Source: an uncultured Oscillospiraceae bacterium
GTDB taxonomy: Bacteria > Bacillota > Clostridia > Oscillospirales > Oscillospiraceae
DNA: 23,918 bases
Reading direction: 5' to 3'
Assembly (NCBI GenBank): GCA_934565425.1
Contig: CAKTHW010000019.1
Coordinates: 1-23,918 of the forward strand
The notes below the pieces were generated by a model, which was given only the letters and a program-made list of their open reading frames with translations, searched no databases and was not told the origin of the DNA. This document shows, in pieces, positions 15,617-22,741 of the stretch (position 1 is its first letter; each line of letters starts with the position of its first letter). A program made the position numbers and the translations under genes.

Positions 15617-15866
15617 AAGCCCCGCAGGGCAATTTAAGCTTCTTTTCGCTTCCTTTTACTTCTCTGATAAGTGAGATTCCAAATCTGTGATTTGGCTCAA
15701 TCGAACTTATACAAAGTGAGAAAAGGAAGTGGGGTCCAGGGGCAAAGCCCTTGGTCGCTGACCGCAGTCAGCGAAATACCCCTTGCACTTGAAAGCGCAG
15801 GAGAGGGTGAATTGCCATTTGCACGCAAATGGCAAGAGGGAGAACCCTCGCCGGGGGTTCTCCCTT
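15617..15866 (+). repeat. Multi-hairpin intergenic repeat, copy B
   Basis: A 250-bp relative of the element in the thrS leader, starting with the identical AAGCCCCGCAGGGC and continuing AATTTAAGCTT. The stems are conserved with changed sequence: CGCTGAC/GTCAGCG (copy A CGCTGTC/GACAGCG) and GGGAGAACCC/GGGTTCTCCC (copy A GGGGAAACCC/GGGTTTCCCC). A fully different hairpin, TTGCCATTTG/CAAATGGCAA, stands where copy A has TTTCTGGC/GCCAGAAA. The first arm is longer by about 60 nt, with its own CCAAATC/GATTTGG tip. It is oriented toward the 41-codon ORF and ends about 80 bp before it. This is the main content of the gap 15532-15948. Confidence 0.85.
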
Positions 15867-15948
15867 ATCATGCGCTGCCTGTCCGTTTTTTGACCCACCA
15901 ACTTTCCTATAATAAAGACAACAAAAACGAAACAGGAGGGCTGACCCC

Positions 15949-16074
15949 ATGTATGATGTAGAATTGAGATATGTAAGAGGACACGTAGAAGTTTATTCCC
16001 CCGAAGGCCAGTTCCTCTTTTCCGCCGACACCGCTGGTGAGGCCATGCGGGAGCTGCGGGACGACGATTATTAA
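15949..16074 (+). CDS. Small protein of 41 residues, unknown function
   Basis: The reading frame runs MYDVELRYVRGHVEVYSPEG, then QFLFSADTAGEAMRELRDDDY. It has a good ACAGGAGGG site 9 nt before the ATG, a perfect TATAAT (15908-15913) upstream, and a strong terminator 10 nt after the stop, so it has all the marks of a real monocistronic gene. It looks like a compact beta-hairpin (VELRYVRGHVEVYS) followed by a short helix, with an acidic tail. I recall similar short proteins in Clostridia but cannot name the family. No membrane segment or signal is seen. Confidence 0.7.
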   Translation: MYDVELRYVRGHVEVYSPEGQFLFSADTAGEAMRELRDDDY

Positions 16075-16084
16075 AAAACAAAAC

Positions 16085-16113
16085 CGGGACTTCATGCGAA
16101 GTCCCGATTTTTT
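16085..16113. terminator. Bidirectional terminator between the 41-codon ORF and the M23 gene
   Basis: CGGGACTTC/GAAGTCCCG with an ATGC loop, T6 on the plus side and an A-rich run on the other side. It serves both converging genes. Confidence 0.92.
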
Positions 16114-16120
16114 CGTCCGA

Positions 16121-16948
16121 TCACTTTTTCGCTTTCAGATACGGCTTAGGATCGACGGCCTTTCCGTCCTTCTCCACTGCCAGGTGGATCCACGCCTTGT
16201 CGTGTGCCTCCCCGGCGGCGGTCTTGCCCACGTTGCCGATGGTCTGACCGGCCTTCACCGTGTCACCGGCTTTGACGGGCACCTGGGCGGCCAGGTTGCC
16301 GTAGGTCACCTTCAGCTTGTCCGCCGTCTGGATGGTCACCGTCTGCCCCAGCATCACGTTCTCCTGGACGGCGATGACGGTGCCGTCACAGGCGGATGCC
16401 ACGATGTCCCCTACCTGAGCGCTGATGTCGATGCCCGTGTGGGCACGCCAGTCCTCCAGTGCCTGGTTGTAGGAGAGCTTGTTGGTGGAAAAGGTGGCCA
16501 CCACCTTCCCGGTCACCGGCCAGTTCCAGCTGGCGGCAGGGGTGCCGGTGGCGGTCTTGGTCTTGTCCGTCTTGGCGTCCTTGGAGGGCTTGGCCTCTAA
16601 ATCCTGGTCGCCCTGGGCGCTCTTGGTGGGGTCTTTCTCCTGGGTCTTGGCGGTGGCGGCCTTGGTCTTCTCCTCCGCCTTCGCCTTGGCGGCAGCTGCC
16701 CGGTCGGCGGCGGCCTTCACTGCGTCCTCTACGGCCTGCTCCGTGTCCGTCTTCTGGTCGGCGCCCTCTGCGGGGACGCTGGCCTGGGCGGAGACCGTCT
16801 GGTTGGAGAGCTGGTCACTGAGGGAGATCATCCGGTAGAGATAGTAGCCGGAACCGCCGATGGCGACGATACAGAGCGCCAGGACGATGTAGAAGCCCCG
16901 CCCCTCCAGAAAGTCGCCGAGTTTGGTCCAAATCGTTCGTTTTTTCAT
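16121..16948 (-). CDS. spoIIQ: SpoIIQ-like M23/LytM-fold membrane protein
   Basis: A 275-residue protein with a short cytoplasmic N-terminus and one membrane helix (about 19-40). A long Ala/Lys/Glu-rich, low-complexity linker (about 60-140) leads to a LytM-fold domain (142-271). In sporulating Firmicutes, SpoIIQ sits in the forespore membrane and pairs with SpoIIIAH to bridge the two cells during engulfment. The zinc ligands are present (H170 and D174 in HTGID, H255), but the two catalytic histidines of active LytM enzymes are replaced: N218 in YGNL and W253 in WIHLAV. This fits SpoIIQ, where the domain is mainly structural. The ATG preceding MKKRTIW follows GGAGG. The longer frame to 17059 is rejected because it would cross the promoter. 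A sigma-F-type promoter supports the call; a general M23 protein is the alternative. Confidence 0.75.
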   Translation of the reverse strand: MKKRTIWTKLGDFLEGRGFYIVLALCIVAIGGSGYYLYRMISLSDQLSNQTVSAQASVPAEGADQKTDTEQAVEDAVKAAADRAAAAKAKAEEKTKAATAKTQEKDPTKSAQGDQDLEAKPSKDAKTDKTKTATGTPAASWNWPVTGKVVATFSTNKLSYNQALEDWRAHTGIDISAQVGDIVASACDGTVIAVQENVMLGQTVTIQTADKLKVTYGNLAAQVPVKAGDTVKAGQTIGNVGKTAAGEAHDKAWIHLAVEKDGKAVDPKPYLKAKK

Positions 16949-16969
16949 TGGAACACACCTCCATGGCAC

Positions 16970-16999
16970 TATTGTGGACGGGTGGCTGGGAGAATATAC
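16970..16999 (-). promoter_or_regulatory. Sigma-F/sigma-G-type promoter of spoIIQ
   Basis: GTATA (16999-16995), exactly 15 nt, then GTCCACAATA (16979-16970). The forespore consensus is GYATA-N15-GGNNANAHTR; only the second G of the -10 differs. The predicted start lies just before the GGAGG ribosome-binding site. Confidence 0.7.
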
Positions 17000-17047
17000 T
17001 TGATGTGGGAAGAAAATGGTTCTTTGTGGGGGTGGGGAGCGGGGGGG

Positions 17048-17144
17048 AGGGGAAACCAACGCACCATGCCTGTAAAACAGGCATGGCCTACGCTAAAAAC
17101 TTGCCACCGGCAAGTTTTCTTAACGCTGCGGCCCTGCGGGGCTT
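17048..17144 (-). repeat. Third hairpin element (copy C), related to the multi-hairpin repeat
   Basis: It starts with the same AAGCCCCGCAGGGC, 13 nt after a terminator as in copy A, and ends with GGTTTCCCCT as copy A does. The interior differs: two perfect hairpins, AAAACTTGCC/GGCAAGTTTT and CCATGCCTG/CAGGCATGG. It lies upstream of spoIIQ in sense orientation. It could be a separate repeat family that shares ends, or a rearranged copy. Confidence 0.55.
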
Positions 17145-17157
17145 GTTTTCAGAAAAC

Positions 17158-17190
17158 AACTGCCTCGGAAAGCGTTTTTCCGAGGCAGTT
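17158..17190 (-). terminator. Terminator of the CDP-glycerol transferase gene
   Basis: A 14-bp stem around AACTGCCTCGG/CCGAGGCAGTT is followed on the minus strand by TTGTTTTC. The stem core is identical to that of the terminator at 2009-2041. Confidence 0.8.
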
Positions 17191-17196
17191 TCAAGT

Positions 17197-20100
17197 TCAC
17201 CAATTTCGTTTCTGGATCTCTTCACAAGTTCTCTGACTATTATTATGGTCAAGGTATGCGTACATACTCTCCCGCATCTCCGCGTACTTCTCCTTCAACT
17301 GGAACCCATTGGCTGCCGCCTCCTCCAACAGGGCGAACAACTGCTCCGGTTCCGTGGCACGGTCGCCGAACAGCTCGGTCTCCATGTCGATGTAGGAGCC
17401 CTGGGTCTCGTTGTACTGCTCCAGGTCGAACTGGTAGAAAAGGACCGGCTTGCCCTGGTAGTACACGTCCCAACAGACGCTGGAATAGTCGGTGACCAGC
17501 AGTTTGCACTCCATCATCAGCTCGTTCAGGGGCTGGGAGCCGAAGGGGATGAGGGCGACCCGGTCGCCGGAGATGGAGAAGTTCTTGATGTACTCCCGGA
17601 ATTTCGGGTGGATGTAGAAGTCCAGGTACACGTCGTACTCTTCCAGGAACTTGGCCAGGCGGTCGGAGTTGAGCAGGGCCATGTAGTTGCGATAGTAGTC
17701 GCTGGCCACGAAGGTCTCGTCGGAGACCTCCTCCAGCCAATTCCGCCAGGTGGGCATGACCAGGATGTGGGTCTTTTCCTGCTGGGCGGATTTGTCTCGG
17801 AGCACGTCCCAGCGAGCCAGGCCGGTGATGACCACTTCCTCCGGCAGGTAGCCCAGCTCGTTGATGATGATGTCGTGCTCCCGCTGGTTGGAGGTGATGA
17901 ACAGGTTGACGCTGTTGGTGCCGGAGCGGTAGAACTCCACCCGTTTCAGGGCGATGACCCCGTGCTGAAGGAAGACCAGGCGTTTGTTCTTGGTCACCTG
18001 GGGCAGGATGACGCTCTCCTTGGCACGCCAGGCGTAGGCGTGGGCTTTGGAGTCGCTGGAGATGAGCAGGCGGGCGGCCAGGATGTAGATCATGTGCTTG
18101 AGGCTCATGAACTGGATGACGTGATCCCGGTAGGGCAGGAGGTTCTTGTAGTCCGCCGCCTTTTTGTCCATGACGAAGTAGATCTTCCGGTTCATGGCCT
18201 GCTCCATGTTGTGCTCCATGCAGTACTGGAAGAAGTAGAAGCCGTTGTCCTGTGCCATACAGCAGTATTTTTCATAGGTCAGGTAGATGCTCTGTTTCAG
18301 CAGAGATTTCCGCCGCAGGTAGTACAGAGCCATGGCCAGGCGTTCCTTACAGCGGAAGAGGAAGCCGGTGTAGGGGGAGTACTCCTGATAGACCAGGGCG
18401 AAGCGGTTGCCCACAGTGCGGTAGAGGAAGAGCTGGTTGTCCTTGTCCAGGCGGAGACTGTCCCCGAAGAACAGACCCTTGATGCCCACGTTCCAGGCCA
18501 GATCCTTCCAATAGTGCTGGGTGGAGCGGAAGGAGGCTTTCACCGAGCTCCAGTACTGGACGCCGTCCTTTTCAAAGGTCATGCGGATGTCCCAATAGAG
18601 GGGGGAGAAGGCGAACTGCTTTAGGGGGACGCTGGCGATGGCGATGTAGTGGTCTTTGTCCCATTTCAGCTTTTTCAGGGGGAAGAAATACTCCTGCCGG
18701 TCAGATTCCAGCTTGTACCGGTGGGTCAGGGTGACCCCAGTCCAGCTGCCGCCCTGCACCTGGGGACAGCGGACGATGAGCCGCAGGGAGCCGAAGCGGA
18801 TGCCGCCGAAGAGGGCACGGCAGTCGAAGTGAGCGTAGTAGCGCAGGTGCTGGTCGGCCACGGCGATCTGCCAGCCGCCCAGGAGGGTGCAGAAGGGGGC
18901 GGCTTCCACGGTGTGGCCGGCGAAGGGCATCTGGCCGATGGGGTTGTCGTAGTTGGAGCCGAAGAAGTTGAAGGTGGTCTGCTTGCGCTTGTTGCGCACC
19001 GGGGGACGGGTGGGGTCCAGCAGGCGCAGGACGTAGCAGGTGTCGTTCTGCCGTGCCAGCAGGACGGCCTGCCAGTTGGTGCGGCGGCAGGACTCCACCT
19101 GATGCTGTAGGTTGGTCAGGTCTGCCTGCAAGAGGGTGCCGTTGCCCGCTTGACCGGTGACGGTGACGGGGCAGAACACCTTGGCGGTGCCCTTCTCGTG
19201 GATGAGGCAGAGGAGGAGCTCCTGGGTTTCGTTGAAATCCCGGCCGGGGACTTCCAGCTCCCACTGCCAGTCGTGGCCGCCCTTGTGACGGGCAAAACAA
19301 CCGGGTTGGGTCTGCCACTGGACGGGGAGGGCTTGGGTCAGCGGTTCCGCCGCAGGCACGTCGCCGGGAGGCAGCTGCCGCCAGGCCAACAGGGGGCGGT
19401 GCTCCATGCCGCAGTACAGATAGCAGTTCCAGCCGTCCTGGGTGACCACCGGATGACCTTCCGCCTGTTCTGCCACGGCCACGGCGCTGGGGCCTTCGGT
19501 GAGGGTCAGGGGGGCGTGGAGGGGGATGTCGCCGTCCATGCCCAGGACGCAGGTGAGCCAATAGGGGCTGTCTGTGTCCACCGGCAGGTCGTTTAAGTCC
19601 AGGGTGCCGGTGACTTTGTGGGTCTTTTCGTAGTCGCCCACCGGGGTGGCGGGAGCGAAGATGATGACCGGGTGGCTGGTGGGTCTGGCGGGGAGGATGG
19701 AGAAACCGATGGGAGGTTCCAACGTTTTGGGGCAGAGGGCGGTGAGGGTCACTTTGCCGTCCTGGATGGACAGGTCGGCGGCGCGACAGGCTACGGTGGT
19801 GAAGTAGTGCCGCTGGACTGGGATGGCCTGGAGCAGCAGCGCGCCTTCCCGCCCCATCTGGCAGGGGAGGGCTTCATAGGGCTGGTCGTTCTGGGCGAAC
19901 TGGTACACCGGCGGAACGGTCAGGTCGCGGGCGTCGTGGAAGTACTGGTTCAGCCCTTGCAGTCGCTTTTCCAGGGCTTTGTATTGCAGGCGGCGGGTGA
20001 TGAGGCCCTTTTCGGTGATCTGCCCCAGGGTCAGCGTCCAGTCCGTCTCCGGAGCGCTGGCAGTCACCGCTTCAAAGCCCTCCATGGGCACGTTGAGCAC

Positions 20101-20319
20101 ACCGTCCTTCACCTGGCCGTCCTGATACCAGTGGGCGGTCTGGGATTTGGAGGTGGCGATGAGCACCAGCTTGCCGCTGGGCAGGGAGGCACCGGAACGG
20201 GCTTTGATGGCCAGGGTGCCGGGTGCGCTGGGGGCGAAGGCGGCTTTCAGGGGCGGGGCGATGCCCACGATGGGAAGCTGGCCGGTCATGGGACGCCAGC
20301 GGGGGTTCGGGTTTGTCAT
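17197..20319 (-). CDS. CDP-glycerol glycerophosphotransferase family protein (TagF/TagB-like) with large N-terminal region
   Basis: Predicted to transfer glycerol-phosphate (or a related polyol-phosphate) from a CDP-activated donor onto a teichoic-acid-like or glycan acceptor at the inner membrane face. The C-terminal part (about 650-1035) carries the family landmarks: H786 in QHG, a TSNQRE donor-site segment, H904 in HPKF and TDYSS at 943-947; the two histidines correspond to the catalytic pair of TagF. The first ~600 residues have no recognised motif, are rich in beta-type segments and Trp/Pro/Gln, and may be an acceptor-binding or accessory module. At 1040 residues it is longer than TagB (~390) or TagF (~720). 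No tag, tar or other cell-wall gene lies nearby. AAAGGAG is 13 nt from the ATG; an in-frame CTG 6 nt earlier is possible. It has its own promoter and terminator. Confidence 0.85.
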   Translation of the reverse strand: MTNPNPRWRPMTGQLPIVGIAPPLKAAFAPSAPGTLAIKARSGASLPSGKLVLIATSKSQTAHWYQDGQVKDGVLNVPMEGFEAVTASAPETDWTLTLGQITEKGLITRRLQYKALEKRLQGLNQYFHDARDLTVPPVYQFAQNDQPYEALPCQMGREGALLLQAIPVQRHYFTTVACRAADLSIQDGKVTLTALCPKTLEPPIGFSILPARPTSHPVIIFAPATPVGDYEKTHKVTGTLDLNDLPVDTDSPYWLTCVLGMDGDIPLHAPLTLTEGPSAVAVAEQAEGHPVVTQDGWNCYLYCGMEHRPLLAWRQLPPGDVPAAEPLTQALPVQWQTQPGCFARHKGGHDWQWELEVPGRDFNETQELLLCLIHEKGTAKVFCPVTVTGQAGNGTLLQADLTNLQHQVESCRRTNWQAVLLARQNDTCYVLRLLDPTRPPVRNKRKQTTFNFFGSNYDNPIGQMPFAGHTVEAAPFCTLLGGWQIAVADQHLRYYAHFDCRALFGGIRFGSLRLIVRCPQVQGGSWTGVTLTHRYKLESDRQEYFFPLKKLKWDKDHYIAIASVPLKQFAFSPLYWDIRMTFEKDGVQYWSSVKASFRSTQHYWKDLAWNVGIKGLFFGDSLRLDKDNQLFLYRTVGNRFALVYQEYSPYTGFLFRCKERLAMALYYLRRKSLLKQSIYLTYEKYCCMAQDNGFYFFQYCMEHNMEQAMNRKIYFVMDKKAADYKNLLPYRDHVIQFMSLKHMIYILAARLLISSDSKAHAYAWRAKESVILPQVTKNKRLVFLQHGVIALKRVEFYRSGTNSVNLFITSNQREHDIIINELGYLPEEVVITGLARWDVLRDKSAQQEKTHILVMPTWRNWLEEVSDETFVASDYYRNYMALLNSDRLAKFLEEYDVYLDFYIHPKFREYIKNFSISGDRVALIPFGSQPLNELMMECKLLVTDYSSVCWDVYYQGKPVLFYQFDLEQYNETQGSYIDMETELFGDRATEPEQLFALLEEAAANGFQLKEKYAEMRESMYAYLDHNNSQRTCEEIQKRNW

Positions 20320-20407
20320 AGGCAGGAAGGGACTCCTTTCCGTAGGTCGTGTGTGTTACTATATATTAAATGTATAAAAGCATGGTCGTTGTGGTAGGAT
20401 TGCTGAA

Positions 20408-20444
20408 ATTATATCATATCTCGCCTTGTACGCCAAGTGGCGTA
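20408..20444 (-). promoter_or_regulatory. Promoter of the CDP-glycerol transferase gene with overlapping palindrome
   Basis: TTGGCG (20436-20431), 17 nt, TATAAT (20413-20408). A near-perfect palindrome TACGCCAAGTGGCGTA (20429-20444; 7-bp arms, 2-nt centre) covers the -35 box, as a repressor operator would. The leader of about 80 nt downstream shows nothing further. Confidence 0.6.
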
Positions 20445-20496
20445 GTTCAGACGGGGGATTTGTGGAGTTCGACGGAGAAAAAACGCAAAAAAGTCC

Positions 20497-20526
20497 TTGA
20501 CGCGGGGGTTGCCTTTGGTGTATGAT
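20497..20526 (+). promoter_or_regulatory. S10 operon promoter
   Basis: TTGACG, 18 nt, TATGAT, with an A-tract (GGAGAAAAAACGCAAAAAAG) immediately upstream that resembles an UP element of strong ribosomal promoters. Confidence 0.75.
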
Positions 20527-20532
20527 AGCAAA

Positions 20533-20817
20533 GGTGTGCTGTATAGGCACACTATGCGATGACGCGGGAGATTGCGGAGCGATCCGGTAACTTCCGCCGA
20601 GTATGTCCGGGCTGGATTCTGGGCGGCTGAGATTTTTGTTATGCCAAGGCGGTATATCGCCGTGGTATGGCAGGCAGCCGGCAAGTTGTGTCGGCTTTCT
20701 CTATGACCCGGAGTGATACACACGGCATAGCGTATTCAAAATCGCAGCTTGACCCGGCTCAGAAAACATCCTGGTCATGTACAACGAACGTACGAAATGT
20801 TAGGAGGAAACCCAATC
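20533..20817 (+). promoter_or_regulatory. Long leader of the S10 operon, likely ribosomal-protein autoregulatory RNA
   Basis: About 285 nt separate the promoter from rpsJ. The leader contains GTGTGC/GCACAC at its very start, then a GCGGA.../..TCCGC helix, GGCG/CGCC within a GCCA...TGGC closing pair, and AGCCG/CGGCT followed by TTTCTCT, a possible weak attenuator. Structured leaders before S10 genes are known in Clostridia (a candidate S10-Clostridia leader has been proposed). I cannot confirm that this is that class. The repressor would be one of the operon's proteins. Confidence 0.6.
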
Positions 20818-21126
20818 ATGGCAAAAGAGATGATTCGCATCCGTCTGAAGGCTTATGACCATCAGCTGATCGACCAGAGTGCAGAGAAGATCGTGGAAAC
20901 CGCAAAGCGCACCGGCGCTGGCGTTTCCGGCCCCATCCCTCTGCCCACCAAGAAAGAGATCGTCACCATCCTGCGCGCTGTCCACAAGTACAAGGATAGC
21001 CGTGAGCAGTTTGAGCGCCGGACTCACAAGCGTCTGATCGACATCCAGAACCCCACTCCCAAGACGGTCGAATCCCTGATGGCGCTGCAGCTGCCCGCAG
21101 GCGTGGAAATCGAGATCAAGCTGTAA
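20818..21126 (+). CDS. rpsJ: 30S ribosomal protein S10
   Basis: Component of the 30S subunit head, also known as NusE in antitermination complexes. The 102 residues are full length and begin [19 protein letters not shown]. The conserved [15 protein letters not shown] and [19 protein letters not shown] loops are present, and the chain ends [10 protein letters not shown]. The start is the ATG 9 nt after AGGAGG; a longer in-frame start at 20749 has no site and no family match. First gene of the S10 operon. Confidence 0.98.
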   Translation: MAKEMIRIRLKAYDHQLIDQSAEKIVETAKRTGAGVSGPIPLPTKKEIVTILRAVHKYKDSREQFERRTHKRLIDIQNPTPKTVESLMALQLPAGVEIEIKL

Positions 21127-21376
21127 TTTCCACAGCAGCGTTTCAGTCAGGTTCCGGAACATGAGATCGGAACCACACATTTTTTACTGTTTGTAGAACC
21201 CGTTCCCCGGCGGCTTGCGAGTCGGGGGGGTCATGTTGAGAGGTCATCGGCTTCACCCAAAAGCCATCGCACGGTTCGCCGACAACGAATCGAACGCAGT
21301 TCTGACTTGCTCAAAAAATCATCAGATTTTTTGAAAACTCTCAACCAATAACCTATACCAAGGAGGAAACAACCGT
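21127..21376 (+). promoter_or_regulatory. 250-nt hairpin-rich spacer between rpsJ and rplC
   Basis: Contains GGTTCCG/CGGAACC followed after five bases by T6 (attenuator-like, 21150-21185), then CCCCG/CGGGG, then a perfect A/T-rich stem TCAAAAAATC/GATTTTTTGA (21311-21334). No ORF and no convincing promoter are seen. The size is unusual for this junction, which is normally tens of bases, and suggests processing or partial termination between S10 and L3. Confidence 0.5.
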
Positions 21377-22099
21377 ATGGAAAAGGCAATCATCGGCAAA
21401 AAGGTCGGCATGACCCAGATCTTTGACGCCGACGGCAAGGTCGTGCCCGTTACCGTCATCGAGGCGGGCCCCTGCAGTGTCGTGCAGAAGAAGACCGCCG
21501 AAAAAGACGGCTACGAGGCCGTACAGCTGGGCTTCATGCCCACCACCGACAAGCACCTCACCCGTGGCCAGAAGGGTCACCTGGCAAAGGCAGGCGTCGG
21601 CAACCTGAAAGTCCTGAAGGAATTCAAACTGGACAACTATGAATCTCTGAACGTGGGCGATGAGCTCAAGGCAGACACCTTCGCCATCGGCGACCGCATC
21701 GACGTCACCGGCATCAGCAAAGGCAAGGGCTTTGCCGGCGTCATCAAGCGCCACGGCGCACACCGCACCCCCATGAGCCACGGCGGCGGCCCCGTCCATC
21801 GTCACGCAGGCTCCATGGGCTCCACCTCTACGCCTTCCCGTATCCGGAAGGGTAAGATCGGCGCCGGCCAGATGGGCAACGAACAGGTCACCATTCAGAA
21901 CCTGGAAGTCGTCCAGGTCGATCCTGAGATCAACCTGATCGCAGTCCGCGGCGCCATCCCCGGCCCCAAGGGCGGCGTGGTATTCCTGAAGAGCACCGCT
22001 AAGGTCAATGTCGTCCACACTGGCGCAGCTGGCATCAGCGTCAACCCGCAGAAGGCTTCCGGTCGTAACCCGCAGAAGGCTTCCGCAAGAACAAGATAA
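21377..22099 (+). CDS. rplC: 50S ribosomal protein L3, with extended C-terminus
   Basis: Early 50S assembly protein near the peptidyl-transferase centre. The family sequence is complete: [16 protein letters not shown] at the start, then [17 protein letters not shown] and the loop [15 protein letters not shown]...[15 protein letters not shown]. The 240 residues exceed the usual ~210: after the normal end (VVFLKST) about 30 residues follow, ending in a tandem duplication [16 protein letters not shown]. The underlying DNA is a 24-bp-period repeat (AACCCGCAGAAGGCTTCCG at 22043-22061 and 22067-22085). AAGGAGG precedes the ATG. Confidence 0.97.
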   Translation: MEKAIIGKKVGMTQIFDADGKVVPVTVIEAGPCSVVQKKTAEKDGYEAVQLGFMPTTDKHLTRGQKGHLAKAGVGNLKVLKEFKLDNYESLNVGDELKADTFAIGDRIDVTGISKGKGFAGVIKRHGAHRTPMSHGGGPVHRHAGSMGSTSTPSRIRKGKIGAGQMGNEQVTIQNLEVVQVDPEINLIAVRGAIPGPKGGVVFLKSTAKVNVVHTGAAGISVNPQKASGRNPQKASARTR

Positions 22100-22120
22100 G
22101 GGAAAGGAGAGAGTACCATC

Positions 22121-22741
22121 ATGCCTAAGGCTAATCTGTATGATATCACTGGCAAGCAGGTGGGCGAGGTCGAACTGGCAGAAGCTGTGTTCGGGATCGA
22201 ACCCAATGAGACTGCTGTCCATGCCGTGGTGAAGAATCACCTGGCAAACTGCCGGCAGGGCACTCAGTCCGCCCTGACCCGCGGCGAAGTGTCTGGCGGC
22301 GGCAGAAAGCCCTGGAGACAGAAGGGCACCGGCCGTGCCCGTCACGGCAGCATCCGCAGCCCCCAGTGGACCCACGGCGGCATCGTGTTCGCACCCAAGC
22401 CCCGTTCCTATCGCTACACCCTGAACAAGAAGCTCAAGAGACTGGCGCTCAAGAGCGTCCTGTCCGATAAGGCCGCCAACGGCCGCATCCTGGTCGTCGA
22501 TGGCCTGGATCTGCCCGAAATCAAGACCAAGTCCATGAAGTCCCTGCTGGACACCATGGAAGCAGGCAAGAGCGTCGTCATCACCGAAGGCGTTAAGACC
22601 AACGTGGTTCTGTCCGCCCGCAACCTGCCCGGCGTGAAGACCACCCCCGCCAACATCCTGTCCGTCTATGATCTGCTCAACGCAAAGAGCCTGGTCGTGG
22701 ATAAGGCAGCACTGGCTGTGATCGAGGAGGTTTATGCGTAA
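22121..22741 (+). CDS. rplD: 50S ribosomal protein L4
   Basis: Binds 23S rRNA and lines the exit tunnel. In gamma-proteobacteria L4 also represses the S10 operon; whether it does so here is open. The 206 residues are full length. The tunnel loop [25 protein letters not shown] is intact, including the K/R/G-rich tip associated with macrolide binding. AAAGGAG is upstream. Its TAA overlaps the ATG of rplW by one base, indicating translational coupling. Confidence 0.98.
   Translation: MPKANLYDITGKQVGEVELAEAVFGIEPNETAVHAVVKNHLANCRQGTQSALTRGEVSGGGRKPWRQKGTGRARHGSIRSPQWTHGGIVFAPKPRSYRYTLNKKLKRLALKSVLSDKAANGRILVVDGLDLPEIKTKSMKSLLDTMEAGKSVVITEGVKTNVVLSARNLPGVKTTPANILSVYDLLNAKSLVVDKAALAVIEEVYA

Noticed and set aside
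16949..17059. Longer SpoIIQ start giving a Pro-rich N-terminus (MVSPPPRSPPP...)
   Set aside because: Would start upstream of the predicted sigma-F promoter and lacks a ribosome-binding site; MKKRTIW follows GGAGG.
16948..18624. 558-codon plus-strand frame opposite the CDP-glycerol transferase
   Set aside because: Runs through the spoIIQ promoter, repeat C and a terminator; low-complexity shadow translation.
20749..20817. Upstream in-frame start for S10
   Set aside because: S10 family proteins start at [16 protein letters not shown] supports the ATG at 20818.
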